NCBI RefSeq assembly: GCF_029846255.1
Contig: NZ_JARVWQ010000001.1
Coordinates: 1,116,001-1,180,000 of the forward strand
Reading direction: 5' to 3'
DNA from: Amnibacterium sp. CER49
GTDB lineage: Bacteria; Actinomycetota; Actinomycetes; Actinomycetales; Microbacteriaceae
Length of the DNA: 64,000 nucleotides
The notes beneath the pieces were generated by a model. That model did no database searches. It had not been told where the DNA came from and saw nothing but the letters and a program-made list of their open reading frames with translations. The translations under genes were made by a program, and so were the position numbers. The stretch's first letter is position 1, and each line of letters starts with the position of its first letter. This document shows, piece after piece, positions 16,623-24,428 of the stretch.

Positions 16623-16919
16623 TCAGGACGTGGTGCGCGTCGCGTACCGGGTGAGCACCGGCGGGCGGTCCACCATCTCGCCGAGCCCGGACGCGCCCTC
16701 GGGGGTCGCGCGCCAGGCGCGGTAGGCGTCGTCGTGCTCGAGCGAGCGCCACCGCTCGACGACGGTCACGTGCGCGGCGTCGGCCTCGTCGACGAGCACC
16801 TCGATGCCGAGGCAGCCGTCGAACGCGCGGGTGTCGCGGAGCACCGCGTCGATCACCCCGGCCGAGTCGGCGAGGCGGTCCTGCCGCACGTGCAGGTCGA
16901 GCAGCGCGGTCGTCGTCAT
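16623..16919 (-). CDS. Antibiotic biosynthesis monooxygenase (ABM) domain protein
   Basis: 98-residue ferredoxin-like dimeric alpha/beta barrel of the ABM type. MTTTALLDLHVRQDRLADSAG begins the first strand; GCLGIEVLVDEADAAHVTVVERW and HDDAYRAWRAT are the family's central strands and helix. Could be a heme-degrading or quinol monooxygenase, or a non-enzymatic member. It is divergent from the cysteine-rich regulator; its start is 86 bases from that gene's start and 46 bases from the operator half-site. Confidence 0.8.
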   Translation of the reverse strand: MTTTALLDLHVRQDRLADSAGVIDAVLRDTRAFDGCLGIEVLVDEADAAHVTVVERWRSLEHDDAYRAWRATPEGASGLGEMVDRPPVLTRYATRTTS

Positions 16920-16964
16920 CGTCTCTCCTCCGGAGGTCGGTCCAGCGGAGCGTAGCGAGCGATC

Positions 16965-16999
16965 TCTAATGGCAACGCGACCGCTCTTAGAACTACACT
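16965..16999 (+). promoter_or_regulatory. Promoter of the cysteine-rich regulator with inverted repeat TCTAA-N17-TTAGA
   Basis: Half-sites TCTAA (16965-16969) and TTAGA (16987-16991) have centres 22 bases apart. TACACT (16994-16999) is a -10 six bases before the ATG at 17006, so the mRNA is probably leaderless. The repeat covers the -35/-10 spacer, as for a repressor. The same half-sites with the same spacing occur at 21204-21230 before folE. Confidence 0.72.
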
Positions 17000-17005
17000 G
17001 CGGGG

Positions 17006-17683
17006 ATGACGGACGGCACGCAGGCGCGTCCCGCCGACGCGGCGGCCGCGGCAGCGGACCCGCTGCGGCGTGCCCTGCTCCGCCTCATCACGCGCTCGAC
17101 GGGGCCGGTGACCCGGGACGGCGCCGCCGAGGCGCTCGGGATCCCGCGGGCGACCGCGGCCTTCCACCTCGACCGCCTGGTCGAGGCGGGGCTGCTCGCC
17201 ACGTCGCACGCCCGCGTGAACGGTCGCCGCGGACCCGGGGCGGGACGACCCGCGAAGCTCTACGAGCGCGCCTTCACCGAGGTGGGCCTCACGATCCCCG
17301 AGCGCCGGTACGACCTCGCGGGCGACCTGCTCACCGAGGCCATCGAGACGGCGGGCGCCGGCACGGTGCCGCTCGAGGCGGTCGTCGCCGATGTCGCCCG
17401 GCGGCGCGGCAGCCGCATCGGGGCGGAGGCCGGCTCGCTGCGCGAGGCGCTCGAGGCCACCGGGTTCGAGCCCCGCGACGACGAGGACGCGGTCGTGCTC
17501 GTGAACTGCCCCTTCCACCGCCTCGCCACCCGGCACACCCGCACCATCTGCGGCATGAACGTCGCGCTCGTCACCGGCATGGCGGACGGCGCGGGCGAGG
17601 ACCCGGCGCAGGTCTGCTTCGCGCCGGGCGAGGACCGCTGCTGCGTCGAGCTGCGGCCCGCTCAGCCGCGGCCCGAGGCGTAG
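17006..17683 (+). CDS. Helix-turn-helix regulator with C-terminal cysteine cluster (SufR-like, probable Fe-S sensor)
   Basis: 225 residues. An N-terminal winged helix (about 18-90) includes ALGIPRATAAFHLDRLVEAGLL, where the recognition helix begins near residue 46. The C-terminal half has Cys168 (NCPFHRLATRH), Cys182 (TICGMN), Cys204 (QVCFAPGED) and Cys212-213 (RCC). This resembles the arrangement of SufR-type regulators that bind an iron-sulfur cluster. Inverted repeats at its own promoter and at the folE promoter suggest it controls the pterin-like cluster and itself. Its 3' end overlaps the convergent RibD-C gene by 22 bases. Confidence 0.87.
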   Translation: MTDGTQARPADAAAAAADPLRRALLRLITRSTGPVTRDGAAEALGIPRATAAFHLDRLVEAGLLATSHARVNGRRGPGAGRPAKLYERAFTEVGLTIPERRYDLAGDLLTEAIETAGAGTVPLEAVVADVARRRGSRIGAEAGSLREALEATGFEPRDDEDAVVLVNCPFHRLATRHTRTICGMNVALVTGMADGAGEDPAQVCFAPGEDRCCVELRPAQPRPEA

Positions 17684-18411
17684 CGGAGCAGCAGCAGGTC
17701 GTCCGCGCGGAGCACGTGCGCGAGCCGCAGCCCGAGCGGCGCCGGCAGCGGCGCGTCCCGGACGATGCGCGGCTCGTCGCTGCCGGCGAGCGTCGGGCTG
17801 AGCGACAGGCAGAGGTCGTCGACCGCGCCCGCCCGCTGGAACGCGCCGAACAGCGTCGGGCCTCCCTCGGAGTGCACGACGCGGTGCCCGTCGGCGCCGA
17901 GCGCCGCGAGGATGCGCCCGGGCTCGGCCGCCCGCTCCCCCACGCCGATCACGCGGGCGACCCGCTCGAGCGCGCGACGCCGGTCACGGTCGGCACCGTC
18001 CTTCGTGAGCACGAGCGGGGGCTCGGGCGCGTCGGCGAAGAACGCGGAGGCCGGGTCGAGGTCGAGGTGCGCCGAGACGACCGCGACGACGGGCCGCGGC
18101 CGCATGCCGCGCCGCTGCCGCCAGGCCCTGCCCGGGGCGTCGAGCAGCTCGCCGCCGTACCCCTCGGCGCGGATGGTGCCCGCTCCGACGAGCAGCACGT
18201 CGGCGAGTCGGCGCAGCAGGTGCAGCACCCGCTGGTCCTCGGCGCTCCCGAGGCCGCCGGCGCGGCCCTGCACCGTCGCGGCGCCGTCCGCGCTCGCGAT
18301 GAACTCGAACCGGACCCACGGATCGGCGCCCGAGGGGGCGGAGTACCAGTCGAGCAGCTGCTCGTCGTCGGCGTCCGTCACGACGGGTCCGGGATGCAGC
18401 CGCTCGATCAT
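17662..18411 (-). CDS. RibD C-terminal domain/dihydrofolate-reductase-fold pyrimidine or pterin reductase
   Basis: 249 residues, RibD-C/DHFR fold. VRFEFIASADGAATVQGRAG is the substrate/NADPH strand, LADVLLVGAGTIRAEGYGG the helix-loop typical of RibD-C, VVAVVSAHLDLDP the Rossmann-like strand, and VVHSEGGPTLFGAF the GGP cofactor loop. No deaminase domain is attached. Mycobacterial relatives (RibD-like Rv2671) can act as alternative dihydrofolate reductases. With FolE and FolP2 homologues in the same operon, a dihydropterin reductase role is more likely here than riboflavin synthesis. Starts ATGA-overlapped with folP2. Confidence 0.85.
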   Translation of the reverse strand: MIERLHPGPVVTDADDEQLLDWYSAPSGADPWVRFEFIASADGAATVQGRAGGLGSAEDQRVLHLLRRLADVLLVGAGTIRAEGYGGELLDAPGRAWRQRRGMRPRPVVAVVSAHLDLDPASAFFADAPEPPLVLTKDGADRDRRRALERVARVIGVGERAAEPGRILAALGADGHRVVHSEGGPTLFGAFQRAGAVDDLCLSLSPTLAGSDEPRIVRDAPLPAPLGLRLAHVLRADDLLLLRYASGRG

Positions 18412-19340
18412 GCGGCGCCGCGCTCCTCGGGCAGGTTGTGGCGCTGCATCGCCGGCGCCCGCAGCCCGAGCACCGCCTCGGTCATCCGTGCGGCCTGCAC
18501 GGCCGACGCGACGTCGTGCATGCGCAGGACGCGCGCGCCCCCGAGCACGCAGAGCACCGCGGCGGCGAGGGTGCCCGGCAGCCGCTGCTCGGCGGGCAGG
18601 TCGAGGGTCTCGCCGACGAAGTCCTTGTTCGACACGGCCGCGAGCACCGGGAGGCCGATGGCGGCGATCTCGTCGAGCCGCCGGGTGAGCTCGAGCGAGT
18701 GGACGGTCGTCTTGTTCAGGTCGTGCCCCGGGTCGAGCACGATCCGCTCCTCAGGGACCCCGGCGGCGACGGCCGCCTCGGCCTGCGCCTCGAGGAACGC
18801 GCGGACCTCGTCGACCACGTCGTCGTACCGCGGCGCCGGCCAAGGCGATCGCGGGGCGGCGAGGCTGTGGGCGATCACGACGTGGCCGCCCCCGGCGGCG
18901 ACGGCCGCCGCGAGGTCCGGATCGCGCAGCCCGGTCGTGTCGTTCACCACGTCCGCGCCGGCGGCGAGGCAGCGCGCCGCGACCTCGGGCTCGAAGGTGT
19001 CCACGGAGATCACGACCTCGGACCGCGCACGGAGCCCCTGCACGACCGGGAGCACGCGCTCGAGCTCCTCGGCGACGGACAGCCGCTGCCCGGTCCGGAA
19101 CGGCTGACCGCCGATGTCGACCCAGTCCGCACCGGCGTCGACGGCCGCCTCGGCCGCCCGCAGCGCCGCCTCCAGGCCGAAGGTGCGCCCGCGGTCGAAG
19201 AAGGAGTCGGGCGTGCGGTTCACGATCGCCATGACGAGCACCCGCTGGCGGAGGTCGACGGCCGCCGACCGGATGCGGAGGACGGGATGCCTGAGCGGCG
19301 GGACCGCCGCCGGGAAGGGGCCACCGGTCACGTCGCTCAT
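18408..19340 (-). CDS. folP2: Dihydropteroate synthase homologue, FolP2 type
   Basis: 310-residue TIM barrel. MAIVNRTPDSFFDRG (37-51) replaces the canonical GI(V)NVTPDSFSDGG; GGQPFRTG (77-84) replaces GGESTRPG; LDPGHDLNK (202-210) replaces LDPGIGFGK; and SNKDFVGETL (237-246) replaces the SRK motif, losing the arginine used by true DHPS. These are the marks of mycobacterial FolP2, for which DHPS activity was not detected. So it probably condenses a different partner, binds a pterin, or has another role. ATG start overlaps the reductase gene upstream; it lies between that and RibD-C. Confidence 0.85.
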   Translation of the reverse strand: MSDVTGGPFPAAVPPLRHPVLRIRSAAVDLRQRVLVMAIVNRTPDSFFDRGRTFGLEAALRAAEAAVDAGADWVDIGGQPFRTGQRLSVAEELERVLPVVQGLRARSEVVISVDTFEPEVAARCLAAGADVVNDTTGLRDPDLAAAVAAGGGHVVIAHSLAAPRSPWPAPRYDDVVDEVRAFLEAQAEAAVAAGVPEERIVLDPGHDLNKTTVHSLELTRRLDEIAAIGLPVLAAVSNKDFVGETLDLPAEQRLPGTLAAAVLCVLGGARVLRMHDVASAVQAARMTEAVLGLRAPAMQRHNLPEERGAA

Positions 19341-20593
19341 CCTGCCGCGCCTCGTCGCGCGGCGGGGCCTCCGCGCAGCGCCTCGACCGGCAGCACCGCC
19401 TCGGCCTCCACGAGCGACCGGATCTCGTCGGCCGCGTCCCACACGTTCACGTGCAGACCCGCGACGACCCGCGCGCCACCGGCCGGCTCCGGCTGCACGA
19501 GGAACGCGACGAACGCCTCCGACGCGAGGTCGCCGCGCACGACGAGCGACGCTCCCGCCGCGAGCGACGGGTGGCCCCACCACTCCATCCCGAGGTCGAA
19601 CTGGTCGGTGTAGAAGTACGGCGTCTCCTGCTCCCCGGCACCGAGTCCGAGCATCGACCGGGCGGCGGCGCGGCCCGTCGCGATGGCGTTCGCCCAGTGC
19701 TCGAGCCGCTCGCCACGGCCGAGCCGCGGCCGGTGCACCTCCGCGACGTCGCCCGCCGCCCAGATCGCGGGATCGTTCGTCGTGAGGTCGCCGCCCACCC
19801 GCAGCCCGTTGCCGCTGTCGAGGCCGGCCTGCATCCCGAGCGCGGTGTTCGGCGCGACACCGACCGCGACGAGCACGACGTCGGCGGGCAGTGTCTCCCC
19901 CGAGCCGAGCAGGACGCCTGCCGCGCGGCCGTCCCGCGCCACGACGGCCGCGGCCGTCTGGCCCGGCCGGAACCGGACCCCGGCCCGTTCATGCCGCCGG
20001 CGGAACACGTCGCCGATCTCCCGGCCGACGGCGGCGCTCAGCGGCACCGTCTCGAGACCGACGACGGTGACGTCGGCGCCGGAGGTCCTCGCGACAGCGG
20101 CCACCTCCATGCCGATCCACCCCGAGCCGACCACCACGAGCCGCCGCGGCTCGGCGCCCGGATCGGCGACGAGGGCGGCCTGCAGGCGGCGGCTGTCGTC
20201 GAGGGTGCGCAGCAGATGCACGCCGGGCAGGTCGGCGTTCGGGATCGGCAGGCGGCGCGGGCTCGATCCGGTCGCGAGCAGCAGCCGCCCGTACGGGACG
20301 GCACTCCCGTCGCCGAGCTCGACGACCCTGCGGGCGCGGTCGAGTACGACGGCCTCGCGGCCGAGCAGCAGCTCGATCCCCTGCTGGTCGTACCACTCGG
20401 GCGGCTGGATGCGGATCGTGTCCTCGTCCTCGCTGCCGCCGAGCAGCCCCTTCGACAGCGGCGGCCGGAGGTAGGGCAGCTGCCGCTCCCGCTCGATCAG
20501 CCGGATCGGGCCGCCGAACCCCTCGTCCCGCAGCGTCTCGGCGGCGGTGACGGCGGCGAGGCCGGCACCCACCATCACGACCGGTCCGTCCAT
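19337..20593 (-). CDS. FAD-dependent ferredoxin/rubredoxin reductase (BphA4 family)
   Basis: 418 residues, two-dinucleotide-binding-domain flavoprotein. VVMVGAGLAAVTAAETLR is the FAD motif, LLLATGSSPRRL and LVVVGSGWIGMEVAAVA (NADH motif) follow, then IWAAGDVAEV and HWANAIATGRAAARSMLG, which are diagnostic of BphA4/putidaredoxin-reductase enzymes. The C-terminal dimer domain starts with TPYFYTDQFDLGMEWWG. It normally passes electrons from NADH to a ferredoxin; no ferredoxin or oxygenase is encoded nearby. It is embedded between folE and folP2, an unusual neighbourhood. Confidence 0.9.
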   Translation of the reverse strand: MDGPVVMVGAGLAAVTAAETLRDEGFGGPIRLIERERQLPYLRPPLSKGLLGGSEDEDTIRIQPPEWYDQQGIELLLGREAVVLDRARRVVELGDGSAVPYGRLLLATGSSPRRLPIPNADLPGVHLLRTLDDSRRLQAALVADPGAEPRRLVVVGSGWIGMEVAAVARTSGADVTVVGLETVPLSAAVGREIGDVFRRRHERAGVRFRPGQTAAAVVARDGRAAGVLLGSGETLPADVVLVAVGVAPNTALGMQAGLDSGNGLRVGGDLTTNDPAIWAAGDVAEVHRPRLGRGERLEHWANAIATGRAAARSMLGLGAGEQETPYFYTDQFDLGMEWWGHPSLAAGASLVVRGDLASEAFVAFLVQPEPAGGARVVAGLHVNVWDAADEIRSLVEAEAVLPVEALRGGPAARRGAAG

Positions 20594-20619
20594 GTCCTGC
20601 TCCTGCTCTCTCGGTCCGC

Positions 20620-21192
20620 TCAGCGGAGGAAGCGGTCCTGCAGCGCCTGCGACCTCGCGAGCGCACCGCGCAGGGCGACCGTCCGGGTGACGGCGCCCGC
20701 CGTGCTCGCGTCGCGCAGCGACATGCAGAGGTGCTCGGCCTCGAGCACGACCCCCGCGCCGCGGGGGCGCAGCGTGTGCTCCAGCCAGTCGGCGACCTGG
20801 GTCGTGAGCCGCTCCTGCAGCTGCAGGTCGCGGGCGAACGCGTGGAGCCCCCGCGCGAGGTCCGAGAGCCCCAGCAGGTGCTCGCCGGGCAGGTAGCCGA
20901 TGCGCGCGGTTCCGGTGAAGGGCAGCAGGTGGTGGATGCAGAGCGACGAGAACCGGATCCCGGTGACGACCACGAGGTCGTCGACGCGCTCGGGGTTCGG
21001 GAGGACGGCCGTCGGCACGGGCGGGGCCGCCAGCAGGGCCTCGAGCGTCTCGGCCACGCGCTGCGGCGTGCGGACGAGCTCCGGCTCGCCGCAGTCGCGG
21101 CCGAGCGCGCGGAGCAGGTCGGCGACCGCGGCCCGGGCGGCGTCGTGGTCGACGCGGGGCAGCAGCGGCGCCGCGGGGGTGAGGATCGTCAT
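20620..21192 (-). CDS. folE: GTP cyclohydrolase I homologue (divergent FolE)
   Basis: 190 residues of the T-fold family. Zinc ligands are kept: Cys85 and His88 in SLCIHHLLPF, Cys156 in HLCMSLR. QLQER (124-128) and Arg160 are also present. The glutamate of the usual CEHH motif is isoleucine (Ile86), and the usual GLSKxxR and CMxxRG read GLSDLAR and CMSLRD. So it binds zinc and probably a pterin or GTP, but activity may be altered. AAGGAGGGG before ATG 21192 is a strong ribosome site. First gene of the FolE-reductase-FolP2-RibD-C unit; probably a second, specialised FolE. Confidence 0.85.
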   Translation of the reverse strand: MTILTPAAPLLPRVDHDAARAAVADLLRALGRDCGEPELVRTPQRVAETLEALLAAPPVPTAVLPNPERVDDLVVVTGIRFSSLCIHHLLPFTGTARIGYLPGEHLLGLSDLARGLHAFARDLQLQERLTTQVADWLEHTLRPRGAGVVLEAEHLCMSLRDASTAGAVTRTVALRGALARSQALQDRFLR

Positions 21193-21203
21193 CGACCCCT
21201 CCT

Positions 21204-21230
21204 TCTAAGAGAAGTAATATTGACTTTAGA
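21204..21230 (-). promoter_or_regulatory. folE promoter operator TCTAA-N17-TTAGA
   Basis: TCTAA at 21204-21208 and TTAGA at 21226-21230, centres 22 bases apart, exactly as before the cysteine-rich regulator at 16965-16991. The spacer is AT-rich (GTAATATTGAC) and probably contains the minus-strand -10. The left half touches the ribosome-binding site of folE. Confidence 0.72.
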
Positions 21231-21312
21231 AGTCGACGGGGAGTCCGTCAAGCGGGTCCTGCCCGAGCGGCCGCGATCGGCGGTCGCAGGACGGTTGGGC
21301 AGGATTGCCGCC

Positions 21313-22362
21313 ATGACCGACGACGCGCCCCGCTTCTTCGCCGTCCGCGAGTTCCGCACCGAGTCCGGTGTCGTCCTCCCGGAGGCGCGGCTCGCCTACC
21401 GCACCTTCGGCTCCCCCGACGCGCCCCGCGGCGCGGTGCTCGTGCCGTCGCACTTCATGGCGGGTTCGGCCGACAACGAGTTCGTGATCGGCGAGGGGCT
21501 CGCCCTCGACCCGGCCGAGTTCTTCGTCGTCGCGACGGAGCTCCTCGGCAACGGCGTCTCGTCCTCCCCGAGCAACACGCCCGCCCCGTTCGACGGGCCG
21601 CGCTTCCCCGTCACGACGATCCGGGACACGGTCGGGTTGATCCACCGCCTGCTCGTCGAGGAGCTGCACGTCGAGCACCTCGCAGCGGTGGTCGGCTTCT
21701 CCATGGGGGCGATGCAGGCGTTCCAGCTCGCCGTCTCGCTGCCGGGCTTCGCCGACCGCGTCGTCGCCCTCGCCGGGACCGCCCGCTGCTACCCGCACGG
21801 GACCGCCCGGCTGGAGGGACAGCTCGCAGCGCTCCTCGCCGATCCGTCCTTCGCGGGCGGCGAGTACACCGAGCAGCCGTCGGCGGGCATCGCCGCCTTC
21901 GGCACGGTCTGGGCGGCGTGGCTCTACTCGCAGCAGTGGTGGCGCGACGAGCTGTGGCGCGAGACCGACCCGGAGGCGACGTTCGAGTCGACGATGCGGG
22001 AGTTCCGCGACGACTTCCTGCCGGGCGCCGACGCGAACGACGTCGTGCTGCACTGCCGAACCTGGCAGCGGCACGACGTCGGGACCACACCGGGCGCCGA
22101 CGGCGACACGCAGGCGGCGCTCGCGACCATCGGCGTGCCGGTGCTCGTGATGCCGGGCGAGACGGACCTCTACTTCCCCGTCGGCGACGCCGCGCTCGAG
22201 GCGGCGGCGATCCCGCAGGGCGCGCTGCTGCCGATCCCGTCGCTCTGGGGTCACCCGGCCGGGGCCGGCGCGAGCCCGGCCGACAAGGACTTCCTCAACG
22301 ACGCGATCCGCCGCTTCCTCGCCGGCGGCACGATCCCCGAGGCGGCGCCGCTCCCCCGCTGA
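21313..22362 (+). CDS. Alpha/beta hydrolase, homoserine O-acetyltransferase (MetX)-like
   Basis: 349 residues. Nucleophile elbow VVGFSMGAMQAFQLAVS, acid strand VLVMPGETDLYFPVG and WGHPAGAG for the histidine give a full triad. The N-terminal FRTESGVVLPEARLAYRTFG and LLGNGVSSSPSN resemble MetX and its non-acetyltransferase relatives (E-value not determinable here). The MetX family GGSMG is GFSMG, so it is more likely an acyltransferase-like hydrolase than true MetX. ATG 21313 lies 120 bases from folE in the opposite direction. Confidence 0.83.
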   Translation: MTDDAPRFFAVREFRTESGVVLPEARLAYRTFGSPDAPRGAVLVPSHFMAGSADNEFVIGEGLALDPAEFFVVATELLGNGVSSSPSNTPAPFDGPRFPVTTIRDTVGLIHRLLVEELHVEHLAAVVGFSMGAMQAFQLAVSLPGFADRVVALAGTARCYPHGTARLEGQLAALLADPSFAGGEYTEQPSAGIAAFGTVWAAWLYSQQWWRDELWRETDPEATFESTMREFRDDFLPGADANDVVLHCRTWQRHDVGTTPGADGDTQAALATIGVPVLVMPGETDLYFPVGDAALEAAAIPQGALLPIPSLWGHPAGAGASPADKDFLNDAIRRFLAGGTIPEAAPLPR

Positions 22363-22429
22363 CCACCGCGACGGACGGGCCTCTCCCGTCCATCGCTGTG
22401 GAGGCGGCCCGAGGAGCACACTGTGCCGC

Positions 22430-23037
22430 GTGGAGCAGGAAGCCCGGGAGCAGGCGTTCATCACCGCGCTCGTCACCGAGCACTTCGCGCTGCAGTCCGC
22501 GGCGAGCGCGACGATCAGCGAGAGCAGCAGTCGCGGCTCGCTCTACCTCGTCGCCCTCTCGAGCAGCCTCGTCGCGCTCGGGTTCACGACCGGCTCGGGC
22601 GACTTCCCGCTGCTCGCGGCCGTCGTGCTCCCCGTCGTGCTCCTGCTCGGCTGGTTCACGCTCGTCCGCCTCGTCGACACGAGCATCGAGAACGTGCAGT
22701 GCCTCCGGCGGATCAGCGCGATCCGGCGCTACTACGCGAGCCTGCTGCCCGAGGGCGCGCGCTACTTCCCGACCGCGGGCACCGCCGCGGCCGACTCGCA
22801 GTCGATGCAGGGGATGCGACCGAGCCGGTTCCGGCTGCTGTTCACGATGGCGAGCCTCGTCGCGGTCGTGAACGCCGTGGTCGGCGGCGCGGCGGCCGCG
22901 GTCCTGCTCAGCGTGGCGACCGCCGCGCCGCGCGGCGTCGCGGCGGCCGTCGGCGCGGTCGTCGCCGTCTCGCTCGCCGCCGGAGCGCTCCTGTACCAGG
23001 CGGCGCGCTGGCGCGCCGCCTTCCCCGCGAGGACTGA
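22430..23037 (+). CDS. Membrane protein with four predicted TM segments; reading frame lacks its stop
   Basis: From GTG 22430 the frame encodes MEQEAREQAFITALVTEHFALQ, then two pairs of hydrophobic segments (SLYLVALSSSLVALGFT, LLAAVVLPVVLLLGWFTLV; ASLVAVVNAVVGGAAAAVLL, GVAAAVGAVVAVSLAAGALL). After RWRAAFPART the frame does not stop but continues as arginine- and glutamate-rich sequence to 23794, antisense to the citE-like gene. A TGA in the next frame (23035-23037) suggests the true end and a one-base frameshift. I give that end. Function unknown; hydrophobic pairs recall small membrane sensors. Confidence 0.6.
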
Positions 23038-23047
23038 GCCGCGGCGA

Positions 23048-23887
23048 TCAGTTCGGCTGCACCCCGAACGCCGCGGCGAGCAGCTCGATCTTGCGCGCAC
23101 GGCCGAGGCGCGGCAGGTCGCTGCCGTCGCGGACGATCCGGCCGCGCGCCTCGAAGTCGTCGAGGAAGTCGCGAGCCCACGCCACGTCGGACGGCGTCGG
23201 GCTGATGACCTCGTTGATCACCGGCAGCTGACCGACGTCGAGGCAGAGCTTGCCGGTGAGGCCGAGCGCGACCGTCACCTCGGCCTGCTCGCGGAGCACC
23301 GCATGGCTCGTGCCGACGGTCGGGCCGTCGATCGGGCCGGGCAGGTCGCCGATGCGGCTCGCGACGACGAGCCGGGAGCGCGGGTACGCCATCGCGAGGT
23401 CGTCGGCGCTCGTGCCCGTGTCGCGGCGGTAGTCGCCGCTGCCGAAGGCGAGGCGGAAGGCGCCGCGCGACTTCGCGACCGTCACCGCCTCCTCGATGCC
23501 GAGCGCCGACTCGAGCAGCGGCAGCACGGGCGTCGCGCCGCCGAGCCGGTCGAAGGTCTCGGTGACGTGCTCGCCGGCCTCGGTCTTCGCGAGCACGACG
23601 CCCTGCAGCCCGGGCAGGCCCGCGATGGCGAGCACGTCGTCGGACCAGAACGCGGTCGAGTGGTCGTTGATGCGCACCCAGGCCCGATGCTCGCCGCCGC
23701 GCGACAGCCACTCGACCACGGAGTCGCGCGCCTGCGCCTTGTTCGCCGGGTCGACCGCGTCCTCGATGTCGAGCACGATCTGGTCCGCTCGTGACGCTCG
23801 TGCCCGGTCGAACGCGTCCGCGCCCGCCGAGCCGTTCACGAGCAACCAGGACCGCGAGATCGCGGGGTCGACGTCCCTCTGTGCCAC
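23048..23887 (-). CDS. HpcH/HpaI aldolase/citrate lyase beta-like (CitE) protein
   Basis: 279 residues, CitE-type TIM barrel. SWLLVNGSAGADAFDRA at the start, ADQIVLDIEDAVDPANK (acidic metal/substrate strand), VLPLLESALGIEEAV (catalytic Glu strand), RLAFGSGDYRRDTG (Asp ligand) and HAVLREQAEVTVALGLTGK are the family blocks. It cleaves or forms malyl-CoA- or citramalyl-CoA-type bonds; many stand-alone members have unknown substrates. GTG 23887 has AGGA ahead of it. Divergent from the RidA remnant, convergent with the membrane protein. Confidence 0.87.
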   Translation of the reverse strand: MAQRDVDPAISRSWLLVNGSAGADAFDRARASRADQIVLDIEDAVDPANKAQARDSVVEWLSRGGEHRAWVRINDHSTAFWSDDVLAIAGLPGLQGVVLAKTEAGEHVTETFDRLGGATPVLPLLESALGIEEAVTVAKSRGAFRLAFGSGDYRRDTGTSADDLAMAYPRSRLVVASRIGDLPGPIDGPTVGTSHAVLREQAEVTVALGLTGKLCLDVGQLPVINEVISPTPSDVAWARDFLDDFEARGRIVRDGSDLPRLGRARKIELLAAAFGVQPN

Positions 23888-23964
23888 GGATCCATCCTGG
23901 CGTGCCCCGCAGCCCGCCGAGAACGCGCCCGATCGCGCGGTGACCGGCCGGCCAGACTCGAGCC

Positions 23965-24376
23965 GTGCCGTCCGCCGTGCAGCTGATCCGCTCGTCCGTC
24001 CCTCCCGCCACCCCGTACGCCGTGGCCGCCACCGCCCCCGCCGGAGGCGCGGCTGATCGTGCTCGCGGGCGCGTGCCCGCTCGACGAGCACGGCGCCACC
24101 GTCGGTGTCGGCGACCTCGCCGCGCAGGCAGCCCGCTGCCTCGAGACCATGACGCAGGCCCTCGCGGACGCCGGCGCGACCCTGACCGACGTGCTCGCGA
24201 CACGCGTGCTCGTCGCCTCGACGGATCGAGCCGACCTCGGCACGGTGTGGACGGTGGTCCACGACGCCTTCGGCCCGCACGAGGTGCCGAGCACCCTGCT
24301 GGGCGTCACCGTGCTCGGGTGGCCCGACCAGCTCGTCGAGATCGAGGCGATCGCGGCCGTGATCGACCCGGGGTGA
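23965..24376 (+). pseudogene. RidA/YjgF family protein interrupted by a frameshift
   Basis: GTG 23965 begins a normal RidA-like N-terminus (VQLIRSSVPPATPYAVAATA), but continues as arginine-rich nonsense. The remainder of the protein (RLIVLAGACPLDEHGATVG, TRVLVASTDRADLG, STLLGVTVLGWPDQLVEIEA) is in the next frame, from about 24047 to the stop at 24376. Removing one G from GGAGG at 24043-24047 joins the two. The RidA arginine that contacts the substrate lies in the TRVLV block. So it is either a recent pseudogene or a sequencing error. Alternatively a GTG at 24059 could start a truncated 105-residue protein. Confidence 0.75.
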
Positions 24377-24401
24377 CGACCCGCGCGGGACCAGCACGGA
24401 G

Positions 24402-24428
24402 GGCGAGGATTGTGTAACAATCCTCGCC
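24402..24428. promoter_or_regulatory. Perfect 12+12 bp palindrome at the start of the DMT/GntR operon
   Basis: GGCGAGGATTGT (24402-24413), spacer GTA, and its exact complement 24417-24428, directly followed by the GTG at 24429. The core TTGT-GTA-ACAA fits the TNGT-N3-ACNA consensus of FadR/FCD-type GntR regulators. A GntR of that type is the second gene of the operon, so autorepression is likely. Confidence 0.75.

Noticed and set aside
21313-22362. True homoserine O-acetyltransferase (metX)
   Set aside because: Triad present but the family elbow and N-terminus differ, and no metB/metY neighbour; kept as MetX-like.
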